A stretch of 64,000 bases of DNA from the NCBI GenBank assembly GCA_035610835.1, contig CM069442.1, forward strand, positions 6,918,444 to 6,982,443, given 5' to 3'. The DNA comes from Ophiura sarsii. Taxonomy: Eukaryota > Echinodermata > Ophiuroidea > Amphilepidida > Ophiuridae. A model generated the notes under the pieces. The model was not told the origin of the DNA. It saw only the letters and a program-made list of their open reading frames with translations, and did no database searches. The stretch's first letter is position 1. Each line of letters begins with the position of its first letter. A program made the position numbers and the translations under genes. Below, piece by piece: positions 11,100 to 22,612 of this stretch.

Positions 11100-12310
11100 G
11101 GAGCCAAACTTGTTATTCAAACATTAATTCATGCCAAAGGTTAGCATTGGTGTATTTGCTCCTTCATCACGTGCACTGCCAATACAGCCACGCCAGGCCC
11201 CTGCCACTCTATTGTTCGAATCGCCGAAAGCATGGACGGTCATGAATATACAATGAATAATCATATCAATGAATATACGTCATTTGTGAAGTCGAAAATG
11301 AAAAGTACCAGACCATAGTGGACACGAACGGCCGTAATCTTTGAATCTCCGTTGATTTCAATGTTATGTCGGAGCGTTTTACCTAATTTCATACTGACAC
11401 GACCTGAGTGATAATCAAACGGTCCCCGAACGATGCCCTGGCGCTGTTGAAGTCAGAAATATCATCGTTCCCTACAGTCCGAGCGTTTCCACATCGAATT
11501 TCACCTAGAATATTCGTCACACGAACCTATGTCCGCCATCGTCTGAATATCGAAAAGGCCCTCTGGAGAGTCAAGGGGACAACATTTTTTTCTACGCATG
11601 CGTCCGATCGCTTTGGATTTGTCCACCAAAATTGTGGACAAATTCCTAATGAGTATGTGCTGCGACACAACTTCTTGCAATGCGCTAATCAACCGTAGAT
11701 CTAACCCCCGGGCTCCGTCCAGTTCGCGGAAAAGGTTCAGGCGCGTGTCATTCTTTGACGGTTCAATGGTATATCACAGATAGGCAAAGTGGGTATATCC
11801 AGTGACAGTTGTATATCCCTTTATAATATTTAATTTTGACTAAGCGGCAGCCGACAATGCATTCCGATTGATAACATCCAGAGAGTAGTTTGATGTGATA
11901 ATAAGCGGCCGCCGTGAGGAGCCGTGTAGCGAGGGGCCGCCGAACTATGATTGAGAGTGACCAATAACGCCGCATGCGGACCACTGGCGCGCGGCGGGCC
12001 GGCACATCCAACATGCGCGAATCAGTGGCGTAGCCAGCTTTAAACAGGGCCATAGGGAGGGGTGGACTTATCAGACAGTAATAAGTCCGAGTTGTACCGA
12101 CGAAAGGCATGCTGTACAGTCAATAAAACTATACGGTAGTGCCCACATGTTGTGGCGAATATAGGGCCTACACTTACTTGCAACAGAGTGACGCGTGGAA
12201 TCCAGGGGCCGACTATACGACCGTAACAGAGCGACAGTAGAAACCGGTTTAATTTTTTTAAAGTTGAGTCAAATTGTTAATATAGTCCCGGTTCTGAGCA
12301 CTTCTCTAGC
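11100..12310. other. GC- and CpG-richer block without recognisable gene
   Basis: CpG dinucleotides are markedly denser here than in neighbouring sequence, for example 11600-11770 and 11890-12010. A 96-codon plus-strand frame (11408-11698) and a 115-codon minus-strand frame (11763-12110) cross it; I recognise neither. CAGTGGCGTAGCCAG at about 12024 is a hAT-like end as seen at 2558. The block could be a CpG island or an old repeat. Confidence 0.35.
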
Positions 12311-13344
12311 CCGCCCGTCCTGTGGGCCTAAATGAGACGCCGTGCACTTTGCGCCGTGCATATGCTATAACCATCTAATGATTGGAAGCGTAGCAGCATA
12401 AAGTATTATGAAAAAATGTGTACATATCTCCTAAGATTCTGGAGATTCGGAGTCTACCATCGGACCGGGCTTTCAGTTGACCTACGCATAGGAGCATCGT
12501 CGAAGCCAGAATGTCCCCTGTAACCTTTTTCAAGATCTTTGGCACTGAAATTAAAATTTTGGTTCATTATAGAGGGAATCCACTTTACTCATACGTGCCC
12601 GTAATCACCCTTCAAAGGTACAAGACTTGATCGCGTCTATCAATAGTTGTCTGATTGCCTTTCCACATATATTTCGACATGAATATTGCGTCTCCCAATT
12701 CGTTTATTAAAGCTAGCTAAATTTGGTACAAGAACTAACTTTCTTGAAATGAAGTTGTACCAAAGATTTTCTAGAAATTCATCGGTTGTACAGATTTTTA
12801 AAAAAAAATGGGTATCATGGTAGATTTAACATTGGTAACGGTCTCATTTCTCATGTTGTACGATTGGCTATGGCCTAATTTGGAAATGTGTTTGCTTTGT
12901 GTATCCAAATAGCTTACATATTAGCCTAGCTATGATAACCATGGACTTAAGTCCATGCTATAACAAGCTATAAAATGACATCTCTGAATGTATTTTAAAC
13001 AAAGTGTGCAAAGGAGAAATGGTTGGGTACACTGGTAAAATGGTTTTACAACAAAAGTATTGCTATCATTATCAAAGTGAACTCAACTTCAATCACTTAT
13101 TTATCGAGCAATAATATATTGTTTACGCATTTTAATTTGTTTAGATTATAAAGTTAAATAAATCCAGAGATAAATGATAGATAGAAAAATAGATTAAAAA
13201 AGAATAGAAAAAAATTATAAAAGCATTCAGCGGCCTTTATAAATTATAAAAATTGACATAAAAATGATGTTACATACATCCACAATCAAGTTTAAATTAA
13301 AAAAATAATAAAAATAAAAATAGAAAACAACAACGAATACACGG
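12311..13344. other. No gene recognised
   Basis: AT-rich sequence with a small palindrome (ATGGACTTAAGTCCAT near 12940) and A/T-rich low complexity from about 13130 to 13330. Confidence 0.45.
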
Positions 13345-13405
13345 AGATTCGAACCCGTGATTGCCGATTGCAAACGATATGGCCAACGTATGCACGCCAC
13401 AGAGA
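13345..13405 (-). repeat. tRNA-like sequence (B-box present)
   Basis: On the minus strand GGGTTCGAATCTCC matches the Pol III B box, with a TGGCGTGC..GGCC segment upstream in place of an A box. The anticodon arm does not pair properly. It is best read as a tRNA-derived repeat or pseudogene. Confidence 0.4.
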
Positions 13406-13917
13406 TCGACGAGTGTAATTGTGTCAGTTTTATTATTTAACCATTGATTCTTTTATTTATAACGAACGGATTTTTATCGTGCCATTTTTGACATTTTAAA
13501 CCATATTTATATGTTACTCTCGCACAAAAGGTGTTTGTAATGTGATTATACTCCTTATTTGGGAAAGAATGGTAAAAACGTTGACATTTCAAACACAATA
13601 AATGGCATCTTGTACATGTATACTGTTTATACGGTCGCTCGACTGAACGTTGTGTGACATGTTGAATTGCATTATTCATGTTATGATCTGTTTATGTATA
13701 CTTCTCAATCGCTCTTCGCCAACTCTGTACACGAAGCTTCATGCGCTGTCCCAACGCTGTCGTTGAGAACAATAGAAAAGTCCCCTCGACTCTCCGAGGC
13801 GACCTTTGACTGGGTTCACGGGGTTAATCATATTAATGAGCAAATATGCAAATGAGCTAAGTGTCGCCTCCTATTATATATCCTTCTTGGCCACGCATTG
13901 ACTAAAACCATCCGTCA
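13406..13917. other. No gene recognised; octamer and TATA-like motifs
   Basis: Around 13835-13885 the plus strand has ATGCAAAT (octamer) about 30 bp before TATATAT. The flanks are unremarkable and no small RNA or histone-like frame follows. Confidence 0.3.
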
Positions 13918-14722
13918 TAAGGCCTAAAAAAAAAGAAGTTTGTTTGCCCAAACAAGAGTTGAAAAAAGTGGGTCGGTAGGTCGATTACCTTCTTTTTTTT
14001 CTTCTTTTTTTTGTGGCTATAGACACTTTTAGAGAAGAAAAGGACTATACAATTTGATGTTAATGTTCTTTAAAAGCCTAACCTTCCTACACTGCGATTC
14101 ACCACGGCAAAAATTATGTCCAAGCTCATGCTATAGCATTTCATTCGATGACGTCATCAACCAAGCTGATATGTGTGTATAAAATCGCTGCCCGGGTGAG
14201 CGTTGTCAGGTTAGCCGAGTGATTAGGCACGCAGCTCGGTGATCGGAGGGGCCAGGGGCGCGAATCCAAGGGTTTCGCTGCAATTATTTGGTTTAAAAAA
14301 ATCATACTTTGTCCCCCTCCCCCGGTTTACACACCGCAAAACGTAGCCTGGCTGGTATGGGCTAATATGTGTATTTTGGTTTAATAGAGCAGCCTGTACA
14401 ATGTAGTACAAACCTTCAGACCATGCTGGATGGTCTGACATGTTTTTATTTTCACTACATAGTTGTAGGATCTTGGATTTGCATCGCCTTAGTGTTATAA
14501 AGGGTGGATATGTGGGAATAAGTAAATTACAGGGCAGTTTTGTTGATTAGTTTGGCAAATTAAGATGAAAATATAATTTTATACATATATTTTTCAACAT
14601 AAAACATTATTTAAAAAAAAAATGAAATCTCAAAAAAAAAAAAAAAAAAAGGCATGGGGTTTTGAGATTTTATGGGTCGGTCGCGTTTTGGCAAACAAAC
14701 CTCTCTTTTTTTTTAGGCCTAA
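13918..14722. mobile_element. TTAGGC element (copy D/E), apparently interrupted
   Basis: The left end is TAAGGCCT, an A run and GTTTGTTTGCCCAAA. The right end is TTTTGGCAAACAAAC, a T run and AGGCCTAA. The stems pair with each other across about 800 bp. GGGTCGGTAGGTCG near the left end and GGGTCGGTCGCG near the right are the family core. The middle contains a tRNA-like sequence (about 14200-14275) and unrelated DNA, so the element may have received an insertion. Confidence 0.5.
14200..14275 (+). repeat. tRNA-like sequence
   Basis: An A-box-like GGTTAGCCGAGTGATTAGGC and a degenerate B-box GGCGCGAATCC are spaced as in a Leu/Ser-type tRNA. The 3' half does not restore an acceptor stem. It is a likely tRNA-derived repeat. 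Confidence 0.4.
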
Positions 14723-15377
14723 TTATTTGATTCGTTCGCCTGATACTCCCTTTGTAATGACCACTGAGAACCCCGGAGATCAGGTGGGCAAATCATATGC
14801 AGAACATTTTGAAGCTGAATCACATGGCTTGCTTACATAGGGGTGGGACTTCCGCTGACACAGCCGGTCTTTCCCACCTAATTTGCCTTGTGTTTGACCC
14901 CTGATGTTTTTATTCGCCAAACCACACCTACGGTTACACATTCTTCTTTGATCACACAGATGCATATGATGGTTCCATGCATCAATGGGCTCCACACATC
15001 TCATCCATAGATGCAAGTACGTAAATAAAACCCCTCACGGGAATATGCAATTAAAAAAAATGCAGGTACGCGCAAGTCATGCATATTGCGTGAGATGACG
15101 TAAAATAATCCACAAATAAATTCTATCAATGCCAGCGTCACGGTTAGAACGATAACAAATTCGCTGATTGGCACCAAATGCACTGTGTCTGCGCCCACGG
15201 CAGTGTCGGACTTCACACGCTTTGTGTGTGAAGCTCCACGTTGCGCCGTAGCCATGGCAGCGTGACAATGTATTTGGTATTTGATGTGTCACCTCAACTA
15301 CAACTTGTGTTCCCCGCATCTATGGATGAGTTGGCGTGGGGATCCATGGTGCAGGGAACCAGCAATAACAGATACAT
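14723..15377. other. No gene recognised
   Basis: CpG-containing unique-looking sequence with several overlapping frames of about 80 codons on the minus strand (14780-15319). I see no recognisable domain. Confidence 0.4.
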
Positions 15378-15455
15378 GTGCACATTGCGCATTACGCATG
15401 CGATATCATGATCATGTGCACATTGTGCATTACGCATGTGATATCATGATCATGT
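15378..15455. repeat. Two-copy 38-bp tandem repeat
   Basis: Two near-identical units containing GTGCACATTG(C/T)GCATTACG and GATATCATGATCATG lie head to tail. Confidence 0.85.
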
Positions 15456-15823
15456 CATTTTAATTTGCTCTGACACGATGTCAACCTCCAAACTAGGGCT
15501 GACACAGTGTACGACACTGGTTGCAATTTTGCGCACAAATAAAGAAATAAAAGTGACAATCTTTTTTTCTTTTTTTAAAAGTTGGCTTCAATTACCAATG
15601 GAATATTTCTCTCTATTCACTTTTAGTGTAAATTCTCTTGAAACCAGCAAATGATTTACTGTTGTCTATGGTTTCAAAGAAGCCATAGGCATAGCATTGC
15701 CATTTTGAACAGCCATTATGCATGCATTATGTGATGTATATATTTTATTGACTCAAATGTTTTTTGCCAAAGACTTCCTTGATCAATTTAATTGGCCCGA
15801 CCAACTGACGGACATAAATAATT

Positions 15824-16171
15824 TTAAAGGTAGGTGTTCTGATTTCCAGGCCTGATATTTGACTTGATGTTTTCTATTATACATGAAGGATCACATCCTT
15901 AAAATAGTAATATTCCAAAGTTTGAGTTGCATAATCCAATAGTTCTTATTTTAGAAACGCAATGTGCCAATTGGGTATAACACAAACTAGCCGAGCGGTT
16001 TAACCACCTTTGACGGTAATTCACTGTATTTTGGCCTATAACGTCTAAATCGAACTTATCTTGCGCCTAATAATTTACAGAAATAATGATCCAAATATGG
16101 GTTTTCTTTTGATATCAAAATACGTTGATGTGAAAAAACACCTAAAGTGATCGGAACATATCCCTTTTTAA
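15824..16171 (+). mobile_element. TTAA MITE family 'AGGT', copy 2
   Basis: Bounded by TTAA at both ends with termini AGGTAGGTGTTCTGAT and, inverted, a GTTCCGATCACTTT-type end. The interior matches copies 1, 3 and 4 ('gagttgcataa', 'aaccacctttgacgg', 'tcactgtattttggcc'). It is complete, about 348 bp, and non-coding. Confidence 0.8.
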
Positions 16172-18318
16172 CACTCAACATCAGCAGCGTGTACCATGAT
16201 ACTTCAGGCAATTTTATTTGTGGTGAGTGTACAATGACATCTATGTCATATCCATGTCGCAATAGGGCTTTGAAACTAGAGCATCCAAGTATTGTAGTAG
16301 CCTATAAGGAAAATCCTGTTATGCCGAGTGCTGCTTTCTATTGCTGCGCAGGAAGTGCAGTCAGGATATGTACAAGCTATTAGACAAGCTTGTTGTTTCC
16401 GACGCGGGCTCATTATCTAGGTCCGACATGATCAACACCTTGATAAACTATACTACTCTCGAAAAAGGTGAATTAAAAGCGTTTTAGACGAGCTTGTTTG
16501 TTGTTTTTTCCATTGTTCCTCTTTTCTATTATGTTTATACGAAACCTAGATGCTTCGTGGGAGAGCAGATACGCATGGTTTCGCATGTCCTTGTGGTGAA
16601 GTATTGTTGCAAGCCAATACTGACTAAATAGGGTCAAAGAAGCCCAAATTACAGTGACGGTAGCCCAAAATGGTGTTTCCGTGGGACAAAATGTACCCAA
16701 AGGCAAAAACAATTGGCTCAACCCGACCAACTATGAAACTTAGCCTGGCCCCCTTTTTTTCATGAAAAAATGCACATAAAATTCATTCGAAAATAGATAG
16801 AGGTGCTCCTTGAAAATTGTGATTTTTAACATAACATGGAAGTATGGAAGTGCATACATCATCATGGCAACGCCCAGGTTTTCCGTGTTTATTGTTTAGT
16901 TTATAATGACATATAGGCTACTTATGGGTACTTTTAATCTGGATTTCATGGCATCATTGGTGTGAAATGGTGTCAAAATACTCTCTTTTGTTGTTGTTGA
17001 GAGGACATTCAACTTGGGGATTTTTTTGGTCAGAAGTAGTCTTTGTCAAATACGCCTCTCGAGGGCGGAGCGAAGTGAGGTCGTCTTTGCGCGAATAGCT
17101 ATTCTACCGTGTAAGCAGTATGTGTCAATCAAACACCGTAGTCATCGTAACACACGATAGCTCCACCTAATTCTATTAATGACCAGATATAAAGGTAGCA
17201 CTTGGTACCGATGACGTCTCCCGATATAGCATGACATCATTATCAACCAATCAGCAAGCGCAATTTTCCCGGCTAAAATCGTCCGTAAAACAATACAAAA
17301 CATAACACAGTGTATTGAACTATAGAACACATAAAAATAAACGCCAAATTGCTTTTCAGGGATAATCTAAACAACAATTATTACTCGTCAGCCACATTGA
17401 GCGAGTTTACCCTAACGGCTCTGTGACTTCACTTACAAAAAGAAAAACCTGGTTACGATTCTTGTCTCAGGATGAGAGTCATATGTTCCCCCGGTTCAAA
17501 TCAATTCAAATATCCATATCTGAAATAGATAGCGCCATCGCTAGCAATAGCTGTGCACTGCTGGCTCACAGGGTCGCATTTAATCATAAGCTTAATCTAA
17601 TAATACTGCCCAGGACCTGCAACAGTTTTTCACTTTGGAAAATCTCATTCAATAGACCTCCCTGTTATGATCAATTATCATATAAGCTCGTATGAATCAC
17701 TGCAACTGAGAGAGGAAATTGTCAGTTTGGCTCAAGTTTTTCTTACTCCGCGTGTCAGCTGGCGCATTAACTAATTTTCAGCCAATTTATAAGCAAAACA
17801 TGGCCTTTGGCATTGTTTTGCAATTCCGCACGCACACAGACCAAACAAGTTCATCTTTCAAATTTCGGAACCCAAATTGAATTTTCTGCTAAATTGACGG
17901 GGCCATTCGCAGGGTGCCTGTCTCACCAGTGCCACAGCCGTCATTTATAGTTTATCATCATTACGTATAACCTCGATATGATCTCCATTGTATATAGTGA
18001 GATTACCCATCTGCTACAAGAAGGCACTACCTGATACTGTGCTGCCAAAGGATGCCAGGTTCATTATTTTGTGGACAGAATTGTTTACAATTTGTGACTT
18101 TCAGGAAATTTACTTATTGTGAAATCTGTAACAAATTACGATTGCTATACATTTGATGAGCCTGTGGGGCCTAAGCAATTACGTGTTGGCTGAAGTATGG
18201 GAGAAAAAGGGGGTCACACCCATCGTTGACCTATATTTGACTGACCCACCAATGATTGTTCAAACAGTGTTCAGAAATATGATATTATATGGTGCTTTGG
18301 ACAGGGGTTGTTTATAAA
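16172..18318. other. No gene recognised
   Basis: About 2.1 kb with scattered frames of 60-90 codons and no recognisable domain. A short CpG-rich motif ('gggcggagcgaagtgagg') lies near 17060. Confidence 0.45.
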
Positions 18319-18470
18319 TTAACTCTTTCCACGCAGCGAATTGCAGACGACAGTTCAACATTTTCACAAAATGTTTTTAAAATGTTCAAATTTTTGAAAT
18401 TTCATCACCATATTTGGAATGCAAATCTGTTTTGTATATGGTTAAACTAATAGCTGCATGGAAAGTGTCA
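18319..18470 (+). mobile_element. TTAA MITE family 'CACTTTCC', copy A (short, diverged)
   Basis: Starts TTAACTCTTTCCACGCAGC and ends GCATGGAAAGTGTCAA. The inside shares 'gcagacgac', 'tttcacaaaatg', 'ccatatttggaat' and 'ctgttttgtat' with copies at 47973, 51920 and 62336. The central portion is deleted relative to those copies. Confidence 0.75.
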
Positions 18471-19668
18471 AGCACTGTAATATTTAATTAGAAAATAAAA
18501 TGTAGTTCATAGCTGTTTTGCTATAAATATATATTTTTTTTTTATTGCTTATACTTTGTTGGTTATTTTTGTCTTTTATCATATAAACGCTTTTTGTTGA
18601 TTTAATTTGATAAAACAACAACAAATTTCCCTCCTTTATAAAATCAGCAAATCAAGCGAGTAATGTTTACCAACTTCCTGCTTCCAATAATCGCATTCTT
18701 TAGCCCAGGGCAATAGCTCTGTGTTATTCGCACAACGCATACGATGCCAACTTTGTGTAGGGCGTGCTTAAACATCTTAACGCGATGACCATACGCACTG
18801 AAGGTATTACATTTCAAATGAATTAAGATTTTTTATGTAGGTCTATGTAAGGTCAAAATCGCAATAATAATATAGATAATATATATAATATAGTGCGTAT
18901 CAACTGAAAAACAGTAAAAACCAATCAAATTGCCACCCACTATTTAAGAATTGTTAATTTTATTAAATACAATGGGATCTGATCTGTGTTTAGAAATTCA
19001 TGTTTATAAATGCAGTTAAAAATTGTGTTTCAAAAAGTGTGCTTATCTCAGGAAAACCTCACTTGTTATCCTGTATTACTGTATTACTTAGAATACACAG
19101 GAACAAATAATTGATTCCGGACTCCAATTCTCCTTTCCTTTAACCCCCTGGGGTCTACCTGTCTATCTTACAGTGGTTCTGATTGGTTTATTGCAAGATG
19201 TACTCATATGAATAGCCAATTCAAGTGCAGCTTGTAAAATGTTTCACTCCCATCTTTATCAGGGATACAATTATTCTAACAATGTCTCTCATTGGTGCAA
19301 TAAATGATGTATCCATCTTTTTAACCAATCGGCCGGTAGTTCTCAGGGGGTTAAAGGTGAATAAGTTGTTTGGTTGTCAACTATTGCAAAGTCTGCAACT
19401 ATTTATGAAAACTGGGGGTGGGGGGGGGGGGGGGGGGGGGGCGGATAAAAAGAATCTACTTTTTTTAAACCCTAACCCTACCACCAAGGTCCAAGGGTGA
19501 TTCTACAACTAGGAAGTAATCTGGGAAAGTAGCATGAATATATCAAAGGGGCACTGTGAGATTGCCAAGAAAAATGGAATTAGGAAATAATGAATTGTTT
19601 CAAGTTTACGAAGGAACTGTGAAGTGTAATAAAAAGTGCATTTCTATTCGCAATGCCTGTAGCGTACT
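18471..19668. other. No gene recognised
   Basis: AT-rich DNA with a TA-rich stretch near 18870-18895, a G tract at 19420-19441 and a two-unit CCCTAA motif just after it. No gene evidence. Confidence 0.45.
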
Positions 19669-19992
19669 TTTAAAAAGATGCTAAAAACTCACCTGTTTCC
19701 ATCAGAGTAATTTGTTTTTCATCACTTTACATGGCCTATTGACTCTATTATTGCCCATTTTTATATTAATGTATCTATATTCTTGGTATTTGTATTTTAT
19801 ATACTTGTTGTATTTTTATAACACTTTTAAGTATTATAAAAAGTATATTAAAAAGATACAATCAAAGTATTAAAATACTTTGATTGTATCTTTTTAATAT
19901 TTTATAATGTTGTTATTTGTATTGTGTACGGCGCTTTGATCTTTTTTGGAAAAGCGCCTTATAAATGCTCTGTAATAATAATAATAATAATG
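19669..19992 (+). mobile_element. LINE 3' end with (TAA)n tail
   Basis: The plus strand encodes FKKMLKTHLFPSE followed by a stop at 19708. This 'LKTHLF' ending is characteristic of non-LTR retrotransposon ORF2 in the L2/CR1-like group. The 3' UTR contains GGCGCTTTGATC and AAAGCGCCTTATAAATGC and ends in a (TAA)n microsatellite at about 19972-19991. A palindromic insert (about 19828-19908) interrupts it. Only the last codons remain. Confidence 0.65.
19828..19908. repeat. Near-perfect hairpin
   Basis: Arms with ATTAAAAAGATACAATCAAA and its exact complement flank a short AT loop. The hairpin sits inside the LINE 3' UTR. Confidence 0.85.
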
Positions 19993-20215
19993 GGAAAAGT
20001 GTTGAATGATGGCGCTGGATAGAAATGCGGTTGAAGCTATTTATGTGGCGAGTGGTGCTGATAATTTCGATGTGATTTACATCGAAATGTCCAAATAGTG
20101 AAATGTTACATGATAGACGGCGATTTAAAGTAATAATATCTTTTTCAAATTTTGGCACATATTTGTTTCTCTCTTATAATGAAGATTGACCTATCAGGAA
20201 AGAATTTCCTGTACT

Positions 20216-20617
20216 AACGAATCTAGGGCTGTCATCGACATGGACGATGTCGACATTATGTCGATATCGGCTATTATCCCGACATGTCGATATCAACTTT
20301 GGGATGTCGATATAATTGACATTAAACCGTCCATAATGTTTGACATTGTTTCAAAATGATTTTGTAATAAAAGAATGTAGAAAATCGGTGAATTAATGAT
20401 CGTGGCATATTATACTAAAGGATTTTTAACTTGTGTACATTGACTTATCAATATTTTCGATCTGCGGTAATATTCTATACTATCGCGGACATTATTTGCG
20501 AGTACAATTGGCTTGATATTTGTATCATAATATGTCGACATCATGCCGATATCGAGATTCTAGAATAGCAACATGTTGACATGAAAAAAAGATCTTGATA
20601 ACAGCACTAAACGAATC
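20216..20617. mobile_element. hAT-type element with 8-bp target duplication
   Basis: Element 20224-20609 has ends TAGGGCTGTCATCGA and TCTTGATAACAGCACTA (inverted match) and is flanked by exact 8-bp AACGAATC repeats at 20216-20223 and 20610-20617. The interior is rich in ATGTCGATATC-type palindromes. The 8-bp duplication and TAGGGCTGTCA-type end fit hAT. There is no transposase, so it is non-autonomous. Confidence 0.85.
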
Positions 20618-21106
20618 TATCTTGACTGTATTTTCTGTGAAAAAGCCATCACAGAACTTTACTAACTCATTAATGGAAATCTTATTTCAATTTCAGGAAT
20701 TTCTCAACATATTTGCTTTCATTTTCATCTTAAAGTATTTTATAGTATTCTGTTCACTTGTGTACAGTTGCAATCGTAGCAGAAAACACTGTAAACCGTA
20801 GTGGCAACACAGTGTCAAACCATGGAATTCTATTTACGAACGAAGAAACAGGGAAAATCACTCAGAAAATTAGTTGTCGGAGCAGACTTTGACAGTTTAT
20901 TACAACGTATTCAAACCGTGATTTTGAAGTAAACAAAGAATCGTATTGCTCTGTAATTTACAAGATATTTTAGTTTCATGGTTATAAATGTAATTTGACA
21001 CATAAAAATGCATTTCTAGGACAAAATCACAGATAGAGGGCGTCCCATGAAAAAGATTGCATAAATATGCCTTTAAGGTAAACGGTTTCTGATGGTAGTT
21101 AGTATA
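20618..21106. other. No gene recognised
   Basis: AT-rich sequence without repeat matches inside the window. Confidence 0.4.
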
Positions 21107-21180
21107 TGGGGGAGCGTGTTGGCACAGCGGTTGTTCCCTCGCCTTGCACCAATGAAACCCGGGTCAATTCTGTGCACGCC
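21107..21180 (+). repeat. tRNA-like sequence
   Basis: GGGGAGCGTGTTGGCACAGC supplies an A-box-like element and GGGTCAATTC a degenerate B box at tRNA spacing. The stems are broken; a tRNA-derived SINE head is likely. Confidence 0.4.
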
Positions 21181-21422
21181 ACCGAAAGCTTCATATATTG
21201 AGCTACGCATTCCCACAGGATATTAACATGGCCTTACTTTCTGTTCCAAAGCTTAATTATGCCCCACCCTAATAATAAAATGATTTAACATTGATAGAAA
21301 ATCAAAAGATGCATAGTAGATCTAACTTTAGATCCTCTGTTTACCCCATTCTCTGACTAGCCCTAATCCAGTATCTATCGGTGCAAAGCATGCCTTGATC
21401 TGAGGCAGCTTGCTTCCGGGGA

Positions 21423-21720
21423 GGGGGGGGGGGGGGGGGGGGGGGGGGGTACTCGCCTAATACGGTATATGATGTGTGGCTCTAATGGGTATTAGCAAAG
21501 GTAGCTTTTTTGCAAAAAATCCCTAAACATGGGGTATGATTTTGTGCTGGAAAATCCCTAATAATGGGGTGACTTTTTACAAATGGGTCTATTTTCGCGA
21601 AAATTTGAGAAAATTAGGTCAATTTTACCGATAATTTGCGAAAATTTGGTCTATTATGAAGCAAAACCCGTAAAAATGGGTACCCTTTTTTGCAAAATCA
21701 CCCTTAGAAATGGGTAGGGG
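21423..21720. repeat. Poly-G tract followed by degenerate short tandem units
   Basis: A 27-G run (21423-21449) is followed by loosely repeated units of the form 'aaatccctaa.aatggggt.a.ttt' to about 21720. Related layouts occur at 27590-28010 and inside the hAT-type elements at 33658, 42719 and 43841. Confidence 0.6.
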
Positions 21721-22530
21721 TTTAAATCTCCAGCCACACAACTCCGACCAAACCAAATCTGTGTACCCCTTCCAGGGAGCTTGCTGCCAAAGGCCAGTGA
21801 CCAGCAAACTCTATTATAGGCCCAATGCATGTTCATGATGAAAGTACATAGATAATGCAATGTCTTGGATAATGTAAGTAATTTCTTTGGCTGGTGGGGG
21901 AGGGTGTATAAATACATCTAATGCATAGGTGCCGACACCTTGTATACAGTAGCCGGCTGCCAGGCAGAATTTGCACTTTCTGTATAAAAAAAGGTTGTGA
22001 AATAGTTATTAGGATTTATGACCTAATTCCTATAGCATTAACCAATAACAACGGATTTAGAAATTTGCTTATTCATAAATTTGTCACCTTTCGTGCGTAC
22101 TATTTATAACGGTTCTAGTTATGCTAGATGCAATAGAAGTTTAGCAATCCTGAAAAGTTTAGTTTCTGTTAGTGTACTGCAAAACAACTCTCACATGAAA
22201 AAGTAATTGGAATTGAATCATGACTACGGGTCTAAATGATAGAAAGGCCAAAAGCCAAAAAAAGGTTCACATCACATGTTGAGCGCATCAGATATTTCAT
22301 GGAGTTTGATTCAAAGTTATAGCTCGATTAATATGTGTTAAAAAAAACACCTGTTAACCCAAATCTTTGAACTTGGCATCTAAAGTGCACCAAGAAAATA
22401 GGAATCTCCAAATGATACATTGTATGACTAATGGTGTCTGAAGTAGGTAACTTTCGTCCAATCAGAGCAGGATAAAAAAAACTACATCAGGAAAAACCAG
22501 GTGGGTGCTCATGACTCAACAAATGGTGTG
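21721..22530. other. No gene recognised
   Basis: AT-rich sequence with short frames only. Confidence 0.4.
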
Positions 22531-22612
22531 TGCCACCGCCGGATTCGAACCCCGGCCGGGACCATCAGGGTCTAGGCGATCGTGCATCACGCGAAGGGGT
22601 AGCGCTCCCAAA
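22531..22612 (-). repeat. tRNA-like sequence (good B box)
   Basis: On the minus strand GGGGTTCGAATCC is a full B box within a GC-rich 80-bp stretch. The A-box side is not canonical and no clear anticodon arm forms. Confidence 0.4.

Noticed and set aside
13835..13885. Octamer plus TATA arrangement as an snRNA or histone promoter
   Set aside because: No snRNA, histone or other product follows, and single motifs of this length are expected by chance.
19469..19482. CCCTAACCCTA, also near 35545 and 42618
   Set aside because: Only two telomere-type units each, too short for telomeric or interstitial telomeric arrays.
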